From NCBI RefSeq assembly GCF_016862435.1, contig NZ_BOMY01000046.1:62001-126000 (forward strand): DNA of 64,000 bases, in the 5' to 3' direction. Source of the DNA: Paractinoplanes tereljensis. GTDB lineage: Bacteria > Actinomycetota > Actinomycetes > Mycobacteriales > Micromonosporaceae. Each line of letters opens with the position of its first letter. Position 1 is the stretch's first letter. Below are positions 1 to 7,299 of this stretch, piece after piece. Under the pieces are notes generated by a model. It did no database searches. It was not told the DNA's origin and saw only the letters and a list, made by a program, of their open reading frames with translations. The translations under genes were made by a program, and so were the position numbers.

Positions 1-239
1 ACAAGGACCCGGTCCAGCTGGTGGAGAGCAGCGTGCCGACGGCCTCGTTGCTCCCCGGGGAACTGGGTGGCGACTCCAAGCCGCTGGGCAACTTCCGCAC
101 CGGCGACGGCGTGTGGACCGTCTACGACGCGCGGCCGGGGGAGAAGGCCCTGGTGCTGGCCTCGCCGACCCGGACGATCGTGGTGGTGGGCAAGACCGAC
201 GTGGAGCACCTGGAGGCCCTCGCCTCCGCCCTCGCTTAG
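1..239 (+). CDS. DUF4245-type protein, C-terminal fragment
   Basis: The reading frame is open from the window edge (first full codon at base 3) and stops at 239, so only about 78 C-terminal residues are visible. They include a segment reading FRTGDGVWTVYD and a final VVVGKTDVEHLEALASAL helix, which resemble the end of DUF4245 proteins. Those are membrane-anchored actinobacterial proteins commonly found beside xseB/xseA. Neighbourhood supports the call: xseBA and ispH follow. Function is unknown. The N-terminal anchor lies outside the window. Confidence 0.6.
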   Translation, partial: KDPVQLVESSVPTASLLPGELGGDSKPLGNFRTGDGVWTVYDARPGEKALVLASPTRTIVVVGKTDVEHLEALASALA

Positions 240-262
240 ACGGCCATCTACGCTACCCCGCC

Positions 263-1069
263 ATGACGAATCTACGGGGCCGTATCTCTACTGCCGCCCT
301 GGCCGGCCTGCTCGGCCTTACGCTCACCGCATGCGGGACCTCGACCGACACCGGCTCGGCCGCCGACCCGACGGCCGCCGCCAGCACCGCGCCGGCCGAC
401 CCGAATGCCGCCCTGGCCGCCTCCCTCAAGGGGATCCAGCAGGGCGATTACGCCTTCGCGCTGGCGACGCCCGGGCCGAAGGCGAAGGGTGCGGTGCACC
501 TGCCCAGCAAGAGCGGTGCGGTCAAGCTCGAGGAGAAGACCAAGGATTACTCCTTCTCGATGGAACTCGTCGGAACCGACACGGAACGCTGGTTCCGGTT
601 CGACTCGAGTGAGGCGTTCGTCCGGTCGATGTTCGGCAGCGACGGCAAGACCTGGAAGCACATCGACACCGCCAAGATCGGCAAGGACGGCGCGCTCGAC
701 CTGGACGTGACCAACGCCGACCTGCTGGGTCTGGCGGGGCTGGTCAAGGCCGTGACCGACGCCAAGGTGGCCGGCTCGACCATCACCGGGACGATCGACG
801 CGACCAAGGCCGTCACGGCCGACAGCTTCCTCGACGAGGACGTCGTCAAGTCGATGGGTGCCGCCGCCTCGTCGGTGCCGTTCACCGCGACCCTCGACGA
901 CCAGGGCCGGCTCACCAAGCTGGTGCTGGACGCGCCCAAGGCCGACGACACCCCGGCCGGCAAGTGGGCGTACACCATTTCCGGTTACGGAGCCCAGAAG
1001 GCGCAGGGCAAGCCGACCGGCGCCATCAAGGAGATCACCGCCGAGGAACTCAGCGTGCTGAACGGCTAA
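263..1069 (+). CDS. putative LppX/LprAFG-like lipoprotein
   Basis: A 268-residue protein. It begins with a lipoprotein signal peptide ending in LTAC, so Cys24 is the likely lipidated residue. A Ser/Thr/Ala/Pro-rich linker follows (about 25-50), then a soluble domain with alternating beta-type stretches. Overall shape and length fit the actinobacterial LppX/LprAFG-like lipoproteins that bind lipids at the outer face of the membrane; this family call is by feel, not by a decisive motif. The ATG at 263 was chosen because it starts the signal peptide directly; upstream in-frame starts would add a non-signal leader. Its 3' end overlaps the convergent xseB by 4 bases. Confidence 0.6.
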   Translation: MTNLRGRISTAALAGLLGLTLTACGTSTDTGSAADPTAAASTAPADPNAALAASLKGIQQGDYAFALATPGPKAKGAVHLPSKSGAVKLEEKTKDYSFSMELVGTDTERWFRFDSSEAFVRSMFGSDGKTWKHIDTAKIGKDGALDLDVTNADLLGLAGLVKAVTDAKVAGSTITGTIDATKAVTADSFLDEDVVKSMGAAASSVPFTATLDDQGRLTKLVLDAPKADDTPAGKWAYTISGYGAQKAQGKPTGAIKEITAEELSVLNG

Positions 1070-1275
1070 TTGTCAGACTCGGTGCGGGCGGCTCGGGCGG
1101 CGTCGATGCGCTCCCGGGCCCCGTCGAGCCAGCGCTGGCAGACGTCGGCCAGTTTCTCGCCGCGCTCCCACAGCGCCAGCGATTCCTCCAGCGAGCTGCC
1201 GCCCTGCTCGAGGCGTTCCACCACGCCGGCCAGCTCGGTGCGAGCCTTCTCGTAGCTCAGGGTGTCGTCGCTCAT
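1066..1275 (-). CDS. xseB: exodeoxyribonuclease VII small subunit
   Basis: 69 residues, the usual length for XseB. The sequence shows the family signature of a short helical hairpin: SYEKARTELAGVVERLEQG, then LEESLALWERGEKL. XseB binds the large subunit XseA to form the cytoplasmic nuclease that degrades single-stranded DNA to oligonucleotides. The ATG at 1275 overlaps the xseA stop codon (ATGA), so the two are translationally coupled. Confidence 0.95.
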   Translation of the reverse strand: MSDDTLSYEKARTELAGVVERLEQGGSSLEESLALWERGEKLADVCQRWLDGARERIDAARAARTESDN

Positions 1276-2501
1276 TCGCTCTCCCGTACCTCGGCCCGCA
1301 GCTCGCCGTCGGCCAGACGGACTCGCAGGATGTCGTCGGTCTTGACCTCGTCGGCCGCCCGGACCACGTGGCCGTCGGCGCGCTGCACGATCGCGTAGCC
1401 GCGCTGCAGGGTGGCTTTCGGCGACAGCGCGCGCAGCCGGGCCAGCGTGTGCCGCAGGTCGTCGTCGGCGCGGCGCAGCCGGTGATCGAGGCTGCGGACC
1501 GAACGCTCCCGCAGCGCTGTCACCTCGGTGGCGCGCTGGTCGATCAGCAGCTCCGGCCGGGCCAGCGACGGCCGCGACCGCCACGCCTCGATGCGTTGTT
1601 TCTCGCGGTCGATCAACGTGAGCACCGCCCGGTCGAGCCGGCGCCGGGCCGAATCGATGAGCTGCCGCTCCTCGTTGAGGTCGGGCACGATGCGTTTGGC
1701 CGCGTCGGTCGGCGTCGAGGCGCGCAGGTCGGCGACGTAGTCGACCAGGGGCGCGTCGGTCTCGTGGCCGATCGCGCTGACCACCGGGGTGCGGGCGCCG
1801 AAGACCGCGCGGCACAGCGCCTCGTCGGAGAACGGCAGTAGATCTTCCACGCTCCCGCCGCCGCGGGCGATCACGATGACGTCGACGGTGTCGTCGTTGT
1901 CGAGGACCTTGAGCGCGTCGATGATCTGCGGAACCGCGGTCGGGCCCTGGACCGGCACGTTGATCACCCGGAAGTCGACGGCCGGCCAGCGGCGCCGGGT
2001 GTTCATCAGGACGTCGCGCTCGGCCGCGCTGGCCCGGCCGGTGATCAGGCCGATGCGCTGCGGCAGGAACGGCAACCGGCGCTTGCGCTCGCGGGCGAAC
2101 AGGCCCTCGGCGGCGAGCAGTTTCTTCAACCGCTCCAGGCGGGCTAGCAACTCGCCGAGACCGACCTGGCGGATCTCGTCGGCGCGCAGGCTGAGCGTGC
2201 CCCGGGCCGGATAGAACTCCGGCTTGGCGTGCAGGGTGACCCGGGCGCCCTCGGCCAGCTCGGGCGCGCCCGCGTCGAGCACGTCGCGGTGCGCGGTGAC
2301 GGTGAGGCTGAGGTCGGCCGACGGGTCGCGCAGGGTCAGGAACACCACGGCCGAGCCGGGACGCCGGCTGATCTGGGCGACCTGACCGTCGACCCACACC
2401 CAGCCGAGCTTGGCGATCCAGGCCCCGACCTTCTGGCTGACGACGCGAACCGGCCACGGCTCGTCAGCGGTGCTCTTCGGTGCCGGCTCGGGCTCACTCA
2501 C
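1272..2501 (-). CDS. xseA: exodeoxyribonuclease VII large subunit
   Basis: 409 residues, normal for actinobacterial XseA. An N-terminal OB-fold (about 15-115, including VWVDGQVAQISRRPGS) precedes the catalytic region with LPFLPQRIGLITGRASAAER, then the conserved IARGGGSVEDLLPFSDE and SAIGHETDAPLVDYVADLRA blocks and a long helical C-terminal part. It is the catalytic subunit of exonuclease VII and forms an operon with xseB. The start is the ATG at 2501, ahead of a short charged leader. Confidence 0.95.
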   Translation of the reverse strand: MSEPEPAPKSTADEPWPVRVVSQKVGAWIAKLGWVWVDGQVAQISRRPGSAVVFLTLRDPSADLSLTVTAHRDVLDAGAPELAEGARVTLHAKPEFYPARGTLSLRADEIRQVGLGELLARLERLKKLLAAEGLFARERKRRLPFLPQRIGLITGRASAAERDVLMNTRRRWPAVDFRVINVPVQGPTAVPQIIDALKVLDNDDTVDVIVIARGGGSVEDLLPFSDEALCRAVFGARTPVVSAIGHETDAPLVDYVADLRASTPTDAAKRIVPDLNEERQLIDSARRRLDRAVLTLIDREKQRIEAWRSRPSLARPELLIDQRATEVTALRERSVRSLDHRLRRADDDLRHTLARLRALSPKATLQRGYAIVQRADGHVVRAADEVKTDDILRVRLADGELRAEVRESE

Positions 2502-2510
2502 CGGGCCAGA

Positions 2511-3068
2511 CTACGGAAGACCCCTGACATTCTCCTCGTCCACCGCCTCGGCCCGGGGTTCGGCGTGCCGCCCGGTAGCGGCCGGCGGGGCCGGCACCGG
2601 GGGTGGGGCCGGAGTCGCGGCGGTCACCGTGAGCAGCGCGAACATCCCGACACAGGCCCAGAAGAGCAGATCGGCCACGGCCCGGCCACCGTCCAGATGC
2701 CAGTGTCCGGACCGCTCCGCCAACAGGGTGAACGGGAAACCGTGCCGCTTGTCGTAGTCACTCAGGCAGCAGACCGCGGCCGAGGTCCGCGGCAGCGTGC
2801 CGATCACGAAGCCGAGCAGCGCGACCACCCCGCCGACCAGCCAGGCGATCCGGCTCGGCCGCTTGTGCAGGCCGCCGGCCATCAGCAGGGCGATGCCGGC
2901 GATCAGCAGCACCGCGTGGAAGAGCAGGTAGCGGAAATCGGCGGCGCCCATCGCGAGGTTCAGCGCGCCGACCCCCAGGCAGCCCCAGCCGCTCAGCAAC
3001 CGGGCCATGCTCAGGACGGACGCCAGGCCGGTTTCCTCGTCCTCGGCCCGCGGTTCGGCGTCGCGCAT
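2511..3068 (-). CDS. four-helix membrane protein with CC-loop, paralog of the next gene
   Basis: About 185 residues from the ATG at 3068 (a GTG at 3083 would add five). Four hydrophobic helices are visible (roughly 20-40, 47-66, 73-93 and 130-150) with an external-type loop between the third and fourth that reads VCCLSDYDKRHGFPFT. The tail is Pro/Ala-rich. The neighbouring gene at 3117-3644 has the same topology and a matching loop, CCAYAVIADRGWPFTWL, so the two are tandem paralogs. I do not recognise a named family. The paired cysteines and the FPFT/WPFT motif are the only specific features. Confidence 0.6.
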   Translation of the reverse strand: MRDAEPRAEDEETGLASVLSMARLLSGWGCLGVGALNLAMGAADFRYLLFHAVLLIAGIALLMAGGLHKRPSRIAWLVGGVVALLGFVIGTLPRTSAAVCCLSDYDKRHGFPFTLLAERSGHWHLDGGRAVADLLFWACVGMFALLTVTAATPAPPPVPAPPAATGRHAEPRAEAVDEENVRGLP

Positions 3069-3090
3069 GCGACCGAGTATCACCGCAAAA

Positions 3091-3126
3091 GCGGCCTTAT
3101 TCGGCCGAATGCGGCCTTATCCGGCC
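3091..3126. repeat. 16-bp direct repeat between paralogous membrane genes
   Basis: The sequence gcggccttat-t/c-cggcc occurs twice in 36 bases, at 3091-3106 and 3111-3126. It sits in the short gap between the two membrane-protein genes, and the second copy runs through the 3' end of the upstream gene. It may be a leftover of the duplication that made the two genes, or a weak stem-loop; the sequence does not decide. Confidence 0.5.
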
Positions 3127-3644
3127 TGCGGTACCCGGTGGTCACTCCGGGTGCGCCGCACCAGCACGCCGATCACCACGAGCAACATCCCGGCGTACGC
3201 CCAGATCAGCACGTTCGTGGCCAGTGAGACCAGGTCGACGTTCCAGTTCGACGCGTCGGCGAGCCGCTGTGCGGTGGCCGGGTCGTCGGCGATCGCCCCC
3301 TTCTGCAGCCAGGTGAACGGCCAGCCGCGATCGGCGATCACGGCGTACGCGCAGCAGGTGCGCTCGGTCAGCGCGGCCAGGCCCGCGGCCGTGCCCACCA
3401 GCGCGAACACGACCATCACCAGCGCCGTCAGCCGGCGCGGCAGTTGAATGCGGTGCGGCATGAGCAGCACCAGACCGGCCGCCGCCAGCACCAGGCCGAC
3501 GCCCAGGTCGACCCAGCCGTGCGTGGTGACCAGGATCCAGGTGAGGCCGCCCACCAGGGAGAGCGCGCCCAGCAGCCAGCGCGCCAGCCGCCCCGTAGCC
3601 GTCCACCGGCTGGTCTTCTCATCGATCGACACGTCGTTCGCCAC
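3117..3644 (-). CDS. four-helix membrane protein with CC-loop, paralog of the previous gene
   Basis: 175 residues from a GTG. Four hydrophobic helices: about 20-40, 44-62, 70-90 and 140-162. Between helices three and four lies a hydrophilic loop with ERTCCAYAVIADRGWPFTWL. This is the same layout and loop chemistry as the gene just downstream (2511-3068). The two genes run in the same direction with about 48 bases between them and probably share a transcript. Function is unknown. Confidence 0.6.
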   Translation of the reverse strand: MANDVSIDEKTSRWTATGRLARWLLGALSLVGGLTWILVTTHGWVDLGVGLVLAAAGLVLLMPHRIQLPRRLTALVMVVFALVGTAAGLAALTERTCCAYAVIADRGWPFTWLQKGAIADDPATAQRLADASNWNVDLVSLATNVLIWAYAGMLLVVIGVLVRRTRSDHRVPQAG

Positions 3645-3757
3645 TCGACGAGTATGCCCGCCGATATAGACGATCGCCCCTCGCGGCGGTTCGGGCCCAT
3701 CCTGTGGCGCCGGTCGCAGGACGGTCGCAACCTGGTCGACCCACGTACCATGGCCGG

Positions 3758-4729
3758 GTGACCGAAGCTCGTAAGCGTGTGTTGCTGGCCAAGCCGCGCG
3801 GCTATTGCGCCGGCGTCGACCGGGCGGTCCAGACCGTCGAGGAGGCGCTGAAGCTCTACGGTGCGCCGGTCTATGTGCGTAAGCAGATCGTGCACAACAA
3901 GCACGTGGTCAGCACGCTCGAGGCCAGCGGCGCGATCTTCGTGGAGGAGAACGAGGAGGTCCCCGAGGGGTCCACCGTCGTCTTCTCGGCCCACGGCGTG
4001 GCGCCCGAGGTGCACGAGCAGGCCCGGGCGCGCAACCTCAAGGCGATCGACGCGACCTGCCCGCTGGTCACCAAGGTGCACCACGAGGCCAAGCGATTCG
4101 CCGCCGACGACTACGACATCCTGCTCATCGGCCACGAGGGTCACGAGGAAGTGGTCGGCACCGCCGGCGAGGCGCCCGCGCACATCCAGCTGGTCGACGG
4201 CCCCGACTCGGTCGACAAGGTCGTCGTGCGCGACCCGGCCAAGGTCGTCTGGCTGTCCCAGACCACGCTCTCGGTCGACGAGACGATGGAGACGGTGGCC
4301 CGGCTCAAGACCAAGCTGCCGCTGCTGATGTCGCCGCCGAGCGACGACATCTGCTACGCCACCCAGAACCGCCAGCACGTGGTCAAGGAGATCGCTCCCG
4401 ACTGCGACGTGGTCATCGTGGTCGGGTCGACGAACTCGTCGAACTCGGTGCGGCTGGTCGAGGTGGCGATCGACGCCGGCGCCCGGGCCGGCCACCTGGT
4501 CGACTACGCGTCCGAGATCCAGGACGAGTGGCTGACCGGCGCCACCACGGTCGGCGTCTCGTCCGGCGCGAGCGTGCCGGAAGACCTGGTCATGGAGGTG
4601 CTGCAGCACCTCGCGGCGCGCGGCTTCGGCGAGGTCACCGAGTACACCACCGCCGAGGAGCGGCTCACCTTCTCGCTCCCGCAGGAACTGCGGCGCGACA
4701 TGAAGGCCGCGGCCGCCGCTAAGGCCTGA
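3758..4729 (+). CDS. ispH: 4-hydroxy-3-methylbut-2-enyl diphosphate reductase (IspH)
   Basis: 323 residues. The enzyme is the last step of the MEP isoprenoid pathway: it reduces HMBPP to IPP and DMAPP with a [4Fe-4S] cluster. The three cluster cysteines are present: Cys17 in RGYCAGVDRA, Cys101 in DATCPLV and Cys199 in DICYATQNRQ. The VFSAHGV motif, the HEGHEE motif and the substrate-binding STNSSNSVRL segment are also intact. The GTG at 3758 is chosen because it places the protein start a few residues before the conserved VLLAKPRGYCAG; the longer frame from 3704 is unlikely. The 3' end overlaps the convergent rmuC by 11 bases. Confidence 0.96.
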   Translation: MTEARKRVLLAKPRGYCAGVDRAVQTVEEALKLYGAPVYVRKQIVHNKHVVSTLEASGAIFVEENEEVPEGSTVVFSAHGVAPEVHEQARARNLKAIDATCPLVTKVHHEAKRFAADDYDILLIGHEGHEEVVGTAGEAPAHIQLVDGPDSVDKVVVRDPAKVVWLSQTTLSVDETMETVARLKTKLPLLMSPPSDDICYATQNRQHVVKEIAPDCDVVIVVGSTNSSNSVRLVEVAIDAGARAGHLVDYASEIQDEWLTGATTVGVSSGASVPEDLVMEVLQHLAARGFGEVTEYTTAEERLTFSLPQELRRDMKAAAAAKA

Positions 4730-5870
4730 CTTGCTCCTCGAACAACTCCGGTGACTGCGGCTGCCGGGGGGCCGTCTCGACCTGGGGCGGGGTGGGCAGC
4801 TCCTGCCGGGAGACGCCCATCTCGGCCAGTTTGCGGGCGCTGACCAGCACCCGGGACTCCAGCGAGCCGACCGCCCGGTTGTACGCCGTCACCGCCCCGC
4901 CCAGGGCCGCGCCCAGCTTGCCGACGTGGTCGCCGAGCGTGGTGATCCGCCCGTACATCTCCCGGGCCAGGTTGTGCACCTCGATGGCGTTGCGGGCCAA
5001 CTCCTCCTGCCGCCACGAATAGGCCACCGTGCGCAGCATGGCCACCAGCGTGGCCGGGGTGGCCAGCACGACGTTGCGCCGGAACGCGTGCTCCATCAGC
5101 GACGGGTCGTGCTGCAGGGCCGCGTCGAGGAACGGGTCGGCCGGCACGAACAGCACCACGAAGTCGGGGGACGGCTCGAACGCCGTCCAATATTCCTTGG
5201 CCGCCAGCGCGTCGACGTGCCCGCGCAGGTGGCGGGCGTGCCGGCCGAGATGCTCGTCCCGGGTGCGCTCGTCGCGGGCCTCGGCCGCCGCCAGGTAGGC
5301 ATCCAGCGGCGCCTTGGCGTCGACCACCACGCTCCGGCCGCCGTGCAGCGTGACCACCAGGTCGGGCCGGACGCCCGCCTGGTCGGTGGACGCGGTGACC
5401 TGCTCGGCGAAGTCACAGTGCTCCAACAGGCCGGCCGCCTCGACCACCCGGCGCAGCTGGTGCTCGCCCCACCGGCCCCGCACCTGCGGCGTGCGCAACG
5501 CCGCTACCAGCTGTTTCGTCTCGGTGCGCAGCTCGCCGGAGACCTGGCCCATGGCCCGCACCTGCTCACGCAGCTCGGCGTAGGCGTCCACCCGGTCGCG
5601 CTCCAGGTCGGCGACCCGGCGCTCGTAGCGGCGCAGCGTCTCGTGCAGCGGAGCCACCGCCAGCGCCACCGATTCCTGCGACTGGGCGGCCGACTCGTAG
5701 GACAACGCCCGCATCGACTGCTCGAGCCGTTCCTCACCGTCGCGGTGGGCCTGCACGGTCGCCTCGAGCCGGGCGATGTCGGCCGCCGCCCGCAAGCGCG
5801 CCGCCAGCCAGCCGAGGGCGACTCCGGCCGCCAAACAGATGAGAATTACGGCCAGCGTTGCGACGGTCAC
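4719..5870 (-). CDS. rmuC: DNA recombination protein RmuC
   Basis: 383 residues starting at GTG. A single N-terminal hydrophobic helix (2-22) anchors it; a coiled-coil stretch (about 28-115) follows. The RmuC nuclease-like domain has the family blocks VRGRWGEHQLRRVVEAAGL, SVVVDAKAPLDAYLAA, DFVVLFVPADPFLDAAL and LATPATLVAMLRTVAYSW. RmuC proteins limit inversions at short inverted repeats; the biochemical activity is inferred from a PD-(D/E)XK-like fold. The gene is convergent with ispH. Confidence 0.92.
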   Translation of the reverse strand: MTVATLAVILICLAAGVALGWLAARLRAAADIARLEATVQAHRDGEERLEQSMRALSYESAAQSQESVALAVAPLHETLRRYERRVADLERDRVDAYAELREQVRAMGQVSGELRTETKQLVAALRTPQVRGRWGEHQLRRVVEAAGLLEHCDFAEQVTASTDQAGVRPDLVVTLHGGRSVVVDAKAPLDAYLAAAEARDERTRDEHLGRHARHLRGHVDALAAKEYWTAFEPSPDFVVLFVPADPFLDAALQHDPSLMEHAFRRNVVLATPATLVAMLRTVAYSWRQEELARNAIEVHNLAREMYGRITTLGDHVGKLGAALGGAVTAYNRAVGSLESRVLVSARKLAEMGVSRQELPTPPQVETAPRQPQSPELFEEQVRP

Positions 5871-5923
5871 GTTCGAAGATTGCCAGACGGGTACGACAAG
5901 AACCGTGCAGGTACCTTTGAAAC

Positions 5924-6682
5924 ATGAGTGTGTTGCTGATCCTGGGCATCGTCATCGTGGTTCTCCTGGTCGTCGTGCTGGCTCGCCGGAACGGCGCCGC
6001 CTCGCAGGCCACCCGCCTCGAAGACGCCCGAGCCGACGCCCAGCGGTGGTACGAGCGGCTCGGCGGCCAGGTGATGAACCTGCACGGCGACGACCCCGCC
6101 GCCCGGCAGGCACTCGCCGACGCCGGCGAGCGCTACAACGCGGCCGGCGGCCAGCTGCAGCAGGCCAACACGATCACGCAGTTCCAGCTGGCCCGGGAGT
6201 CGGCGCTGGAGGGGCTGCAGTACGCCCGCGCGGCCCGGGTCGCGATGGGCCTCGACCCCGGCCCCGACCTGCCGCCGCTGGCCAGCGCGCAGGGGGCCGG
6301 CCACCTGACCAGCGAGCGTGAGGTCAACGTGCAGGGCCACTCCTACAAGGCGGGCCCGCAGCCCGGCGCCGACACGCCCTACTACTACCCGGGCGGCCGG
6401 GTGCAGGGCCGTCCGGTGCCCGCGGGGTGGTATTCGACGCCGGTCTGGAAGACCGCGCTCGGCGCCGGGGCCGGTGTGCTCGGCGGCATGCTGATCTTCG
6501 ACGCGCTGTTCTCACCGGGCTTCGGCGACATGGGCTACGGCGACGGCTACCAAGACGGCTTCCAGGACGCCGCGGGCGACTTCGGCGGCGACAACGCCGG
6601 TGACTTCGGCGGCGGCAACGACTTCGGCGGCTTCGACGGCGGCGGAGACTTCGGTGGCGGAGACTTCGGCGGCGACTTCTAG
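5924..6682 (+). CDS. membrane-anchored protein with Gly/Asp/Phe-rich tail
   Basis: 252 residues. An N-terminal transmembrane helix (2-21) is followed by a helical, Gln/Ala/Arg-rich cytoplasmic-type region (25-105). A second hydrophobic stretch lies near 172-190 (TALGAGAGVLGGMLIFDALF). The last 55 residues are a low-complexity tail made almost only of Gly, Asp and Phe, with repeats such as GDFGGG. It resembles hypothetical actinobacterial proteins sometimes labelled DUF1542-containing, but I cannot confirm the family. It overlaps the convergent gene at 6679 by 4 bases. Function unknown. Confidence 0.55.
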   Translation: MSVLLILGIVIVVLLVVVLARRNGAASQATRLEDARADAQRWYERLGGQVMNLHGDDPAARQALADAGERYNAAGGQLQQANTITQFQLARESALEGLQYARAARVAMGLDPGPDLPPLASAQGAGHLTSEREVNVQGHSYKAGPQPGADTPYYYPGGRVQGRPVPAGWYSTPVWKTALGAGAGVLGGMLIFDALFSPGFGDMGYGDGYQDGFQDAAGDFGGDNAGDFGGGNDFGGFDGGGDFGGGDFGGDF

Positions 6683-7233
6683 GATTTGGTCGGCATTCGC
6701 CGGGCCAGTTCGCGCTTCAGGGCGCGGGGGCCCGGCCAGATCTCGCTGAGGTCGGCCGTGAAGGCCGGGCCGTCGCCGGTGTCGGTCATCGCCGGGCCGC
6801 CCGGGCCCTCGTCGTCGACCGGGTGCACCCGGTCCAGGTCGACCGGCGTCACGTCGAGCACCGACCGCATTCCGACCCGGCGAACCACCACGGACTCGAT
6901 GTCCTCCCAGGCCAGCAGGATCGGGTCGCTGTCCTGCGCGGCCAGTTCCAGGCCACCCGAGGACACCCGGACCCAGGTCTTCAGGGCGCCGCGGGTCGAC
7001 CAGGCGTAGAGGCCGGCGGCCACCGCGCTGATCGCGCCGGCCTGCGTGAAGGTCTGCCACCACGGGTTCCCGGTGCCGCCGACGGCGATCGCCACGATCG
7101 GCGAGACCGCCGCGAAGGACACCATCAGCAGCAGGAAGACGGCGATGAAGGTTCGCCACGGTGAGGACCGGAAGAGCACAGCGTCGGTGGCCGGGGCCTC
7201 GACCTGCTCGGGCGCGATCGACATGCCTTTCAT
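6679..7233 (-). CDS. two-helix membrane protein with PH-like cytosolic domain
   Basis: 184 residues (ATG at 7233; an internal ATG at 7224 is also possible). Two hydrophobic helices (about 27-52 and 62-82) are followed by a soluble part with TWVRVSSGGLELAAQD and ILLAWEDIESVVVRRVG. That pattern is typical of bacterial PH-like domains found after paired membrane helices. No catalytic motif is visible. It lies downstream of no clear partner and is separated from valS by a terminator-like hairpin. Confidence 0.5.
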   Translation of the reverse strand: MKGMSIAPEQVEAPATDAVLFRSSPWRTFIAVFLLLMVSFAAVSPIVAIAVGGTGNPWWQTFTQAGAISAVAAGLYAWSTRGALKTWVRVSSGGLELAAQDSDPILLAWEDIESVVVRRVGMRSVLDVTPVDLDRVHPVDDEGPGGPAMTDTGDGPAFTADLSEIWPGPRALKRELARRMPTKS

Positions 7234-7246
7234 GCTGCCCCGGCCG

Positions 7247-7284
7247 GGCTTCCGGGTCCCGGTGTTTGCCGGAACCCGGAAGCC
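7247..7284 (-). terminator. hairpin terminator after valS
   Basis: A 16-base stem (7247-7262 with 7269-7284, one mismatch) and a 6-base loop lie 16 bases beyond the valS stop. No T-run follows, as is common for actinobacterial terminators. It also separates valS from the next leftward gene. Confidence 0.65.
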
Positions 7285-7299
7285 GCGGTCAGAACGCGG

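Noticed and set aside
3704..3757. Longer N-terminus for IspH
   Set aside because: The 18 extra residues are not part of the family, and the GTG at 3758 gives the normal start just before VLLAKPRGYCAG.
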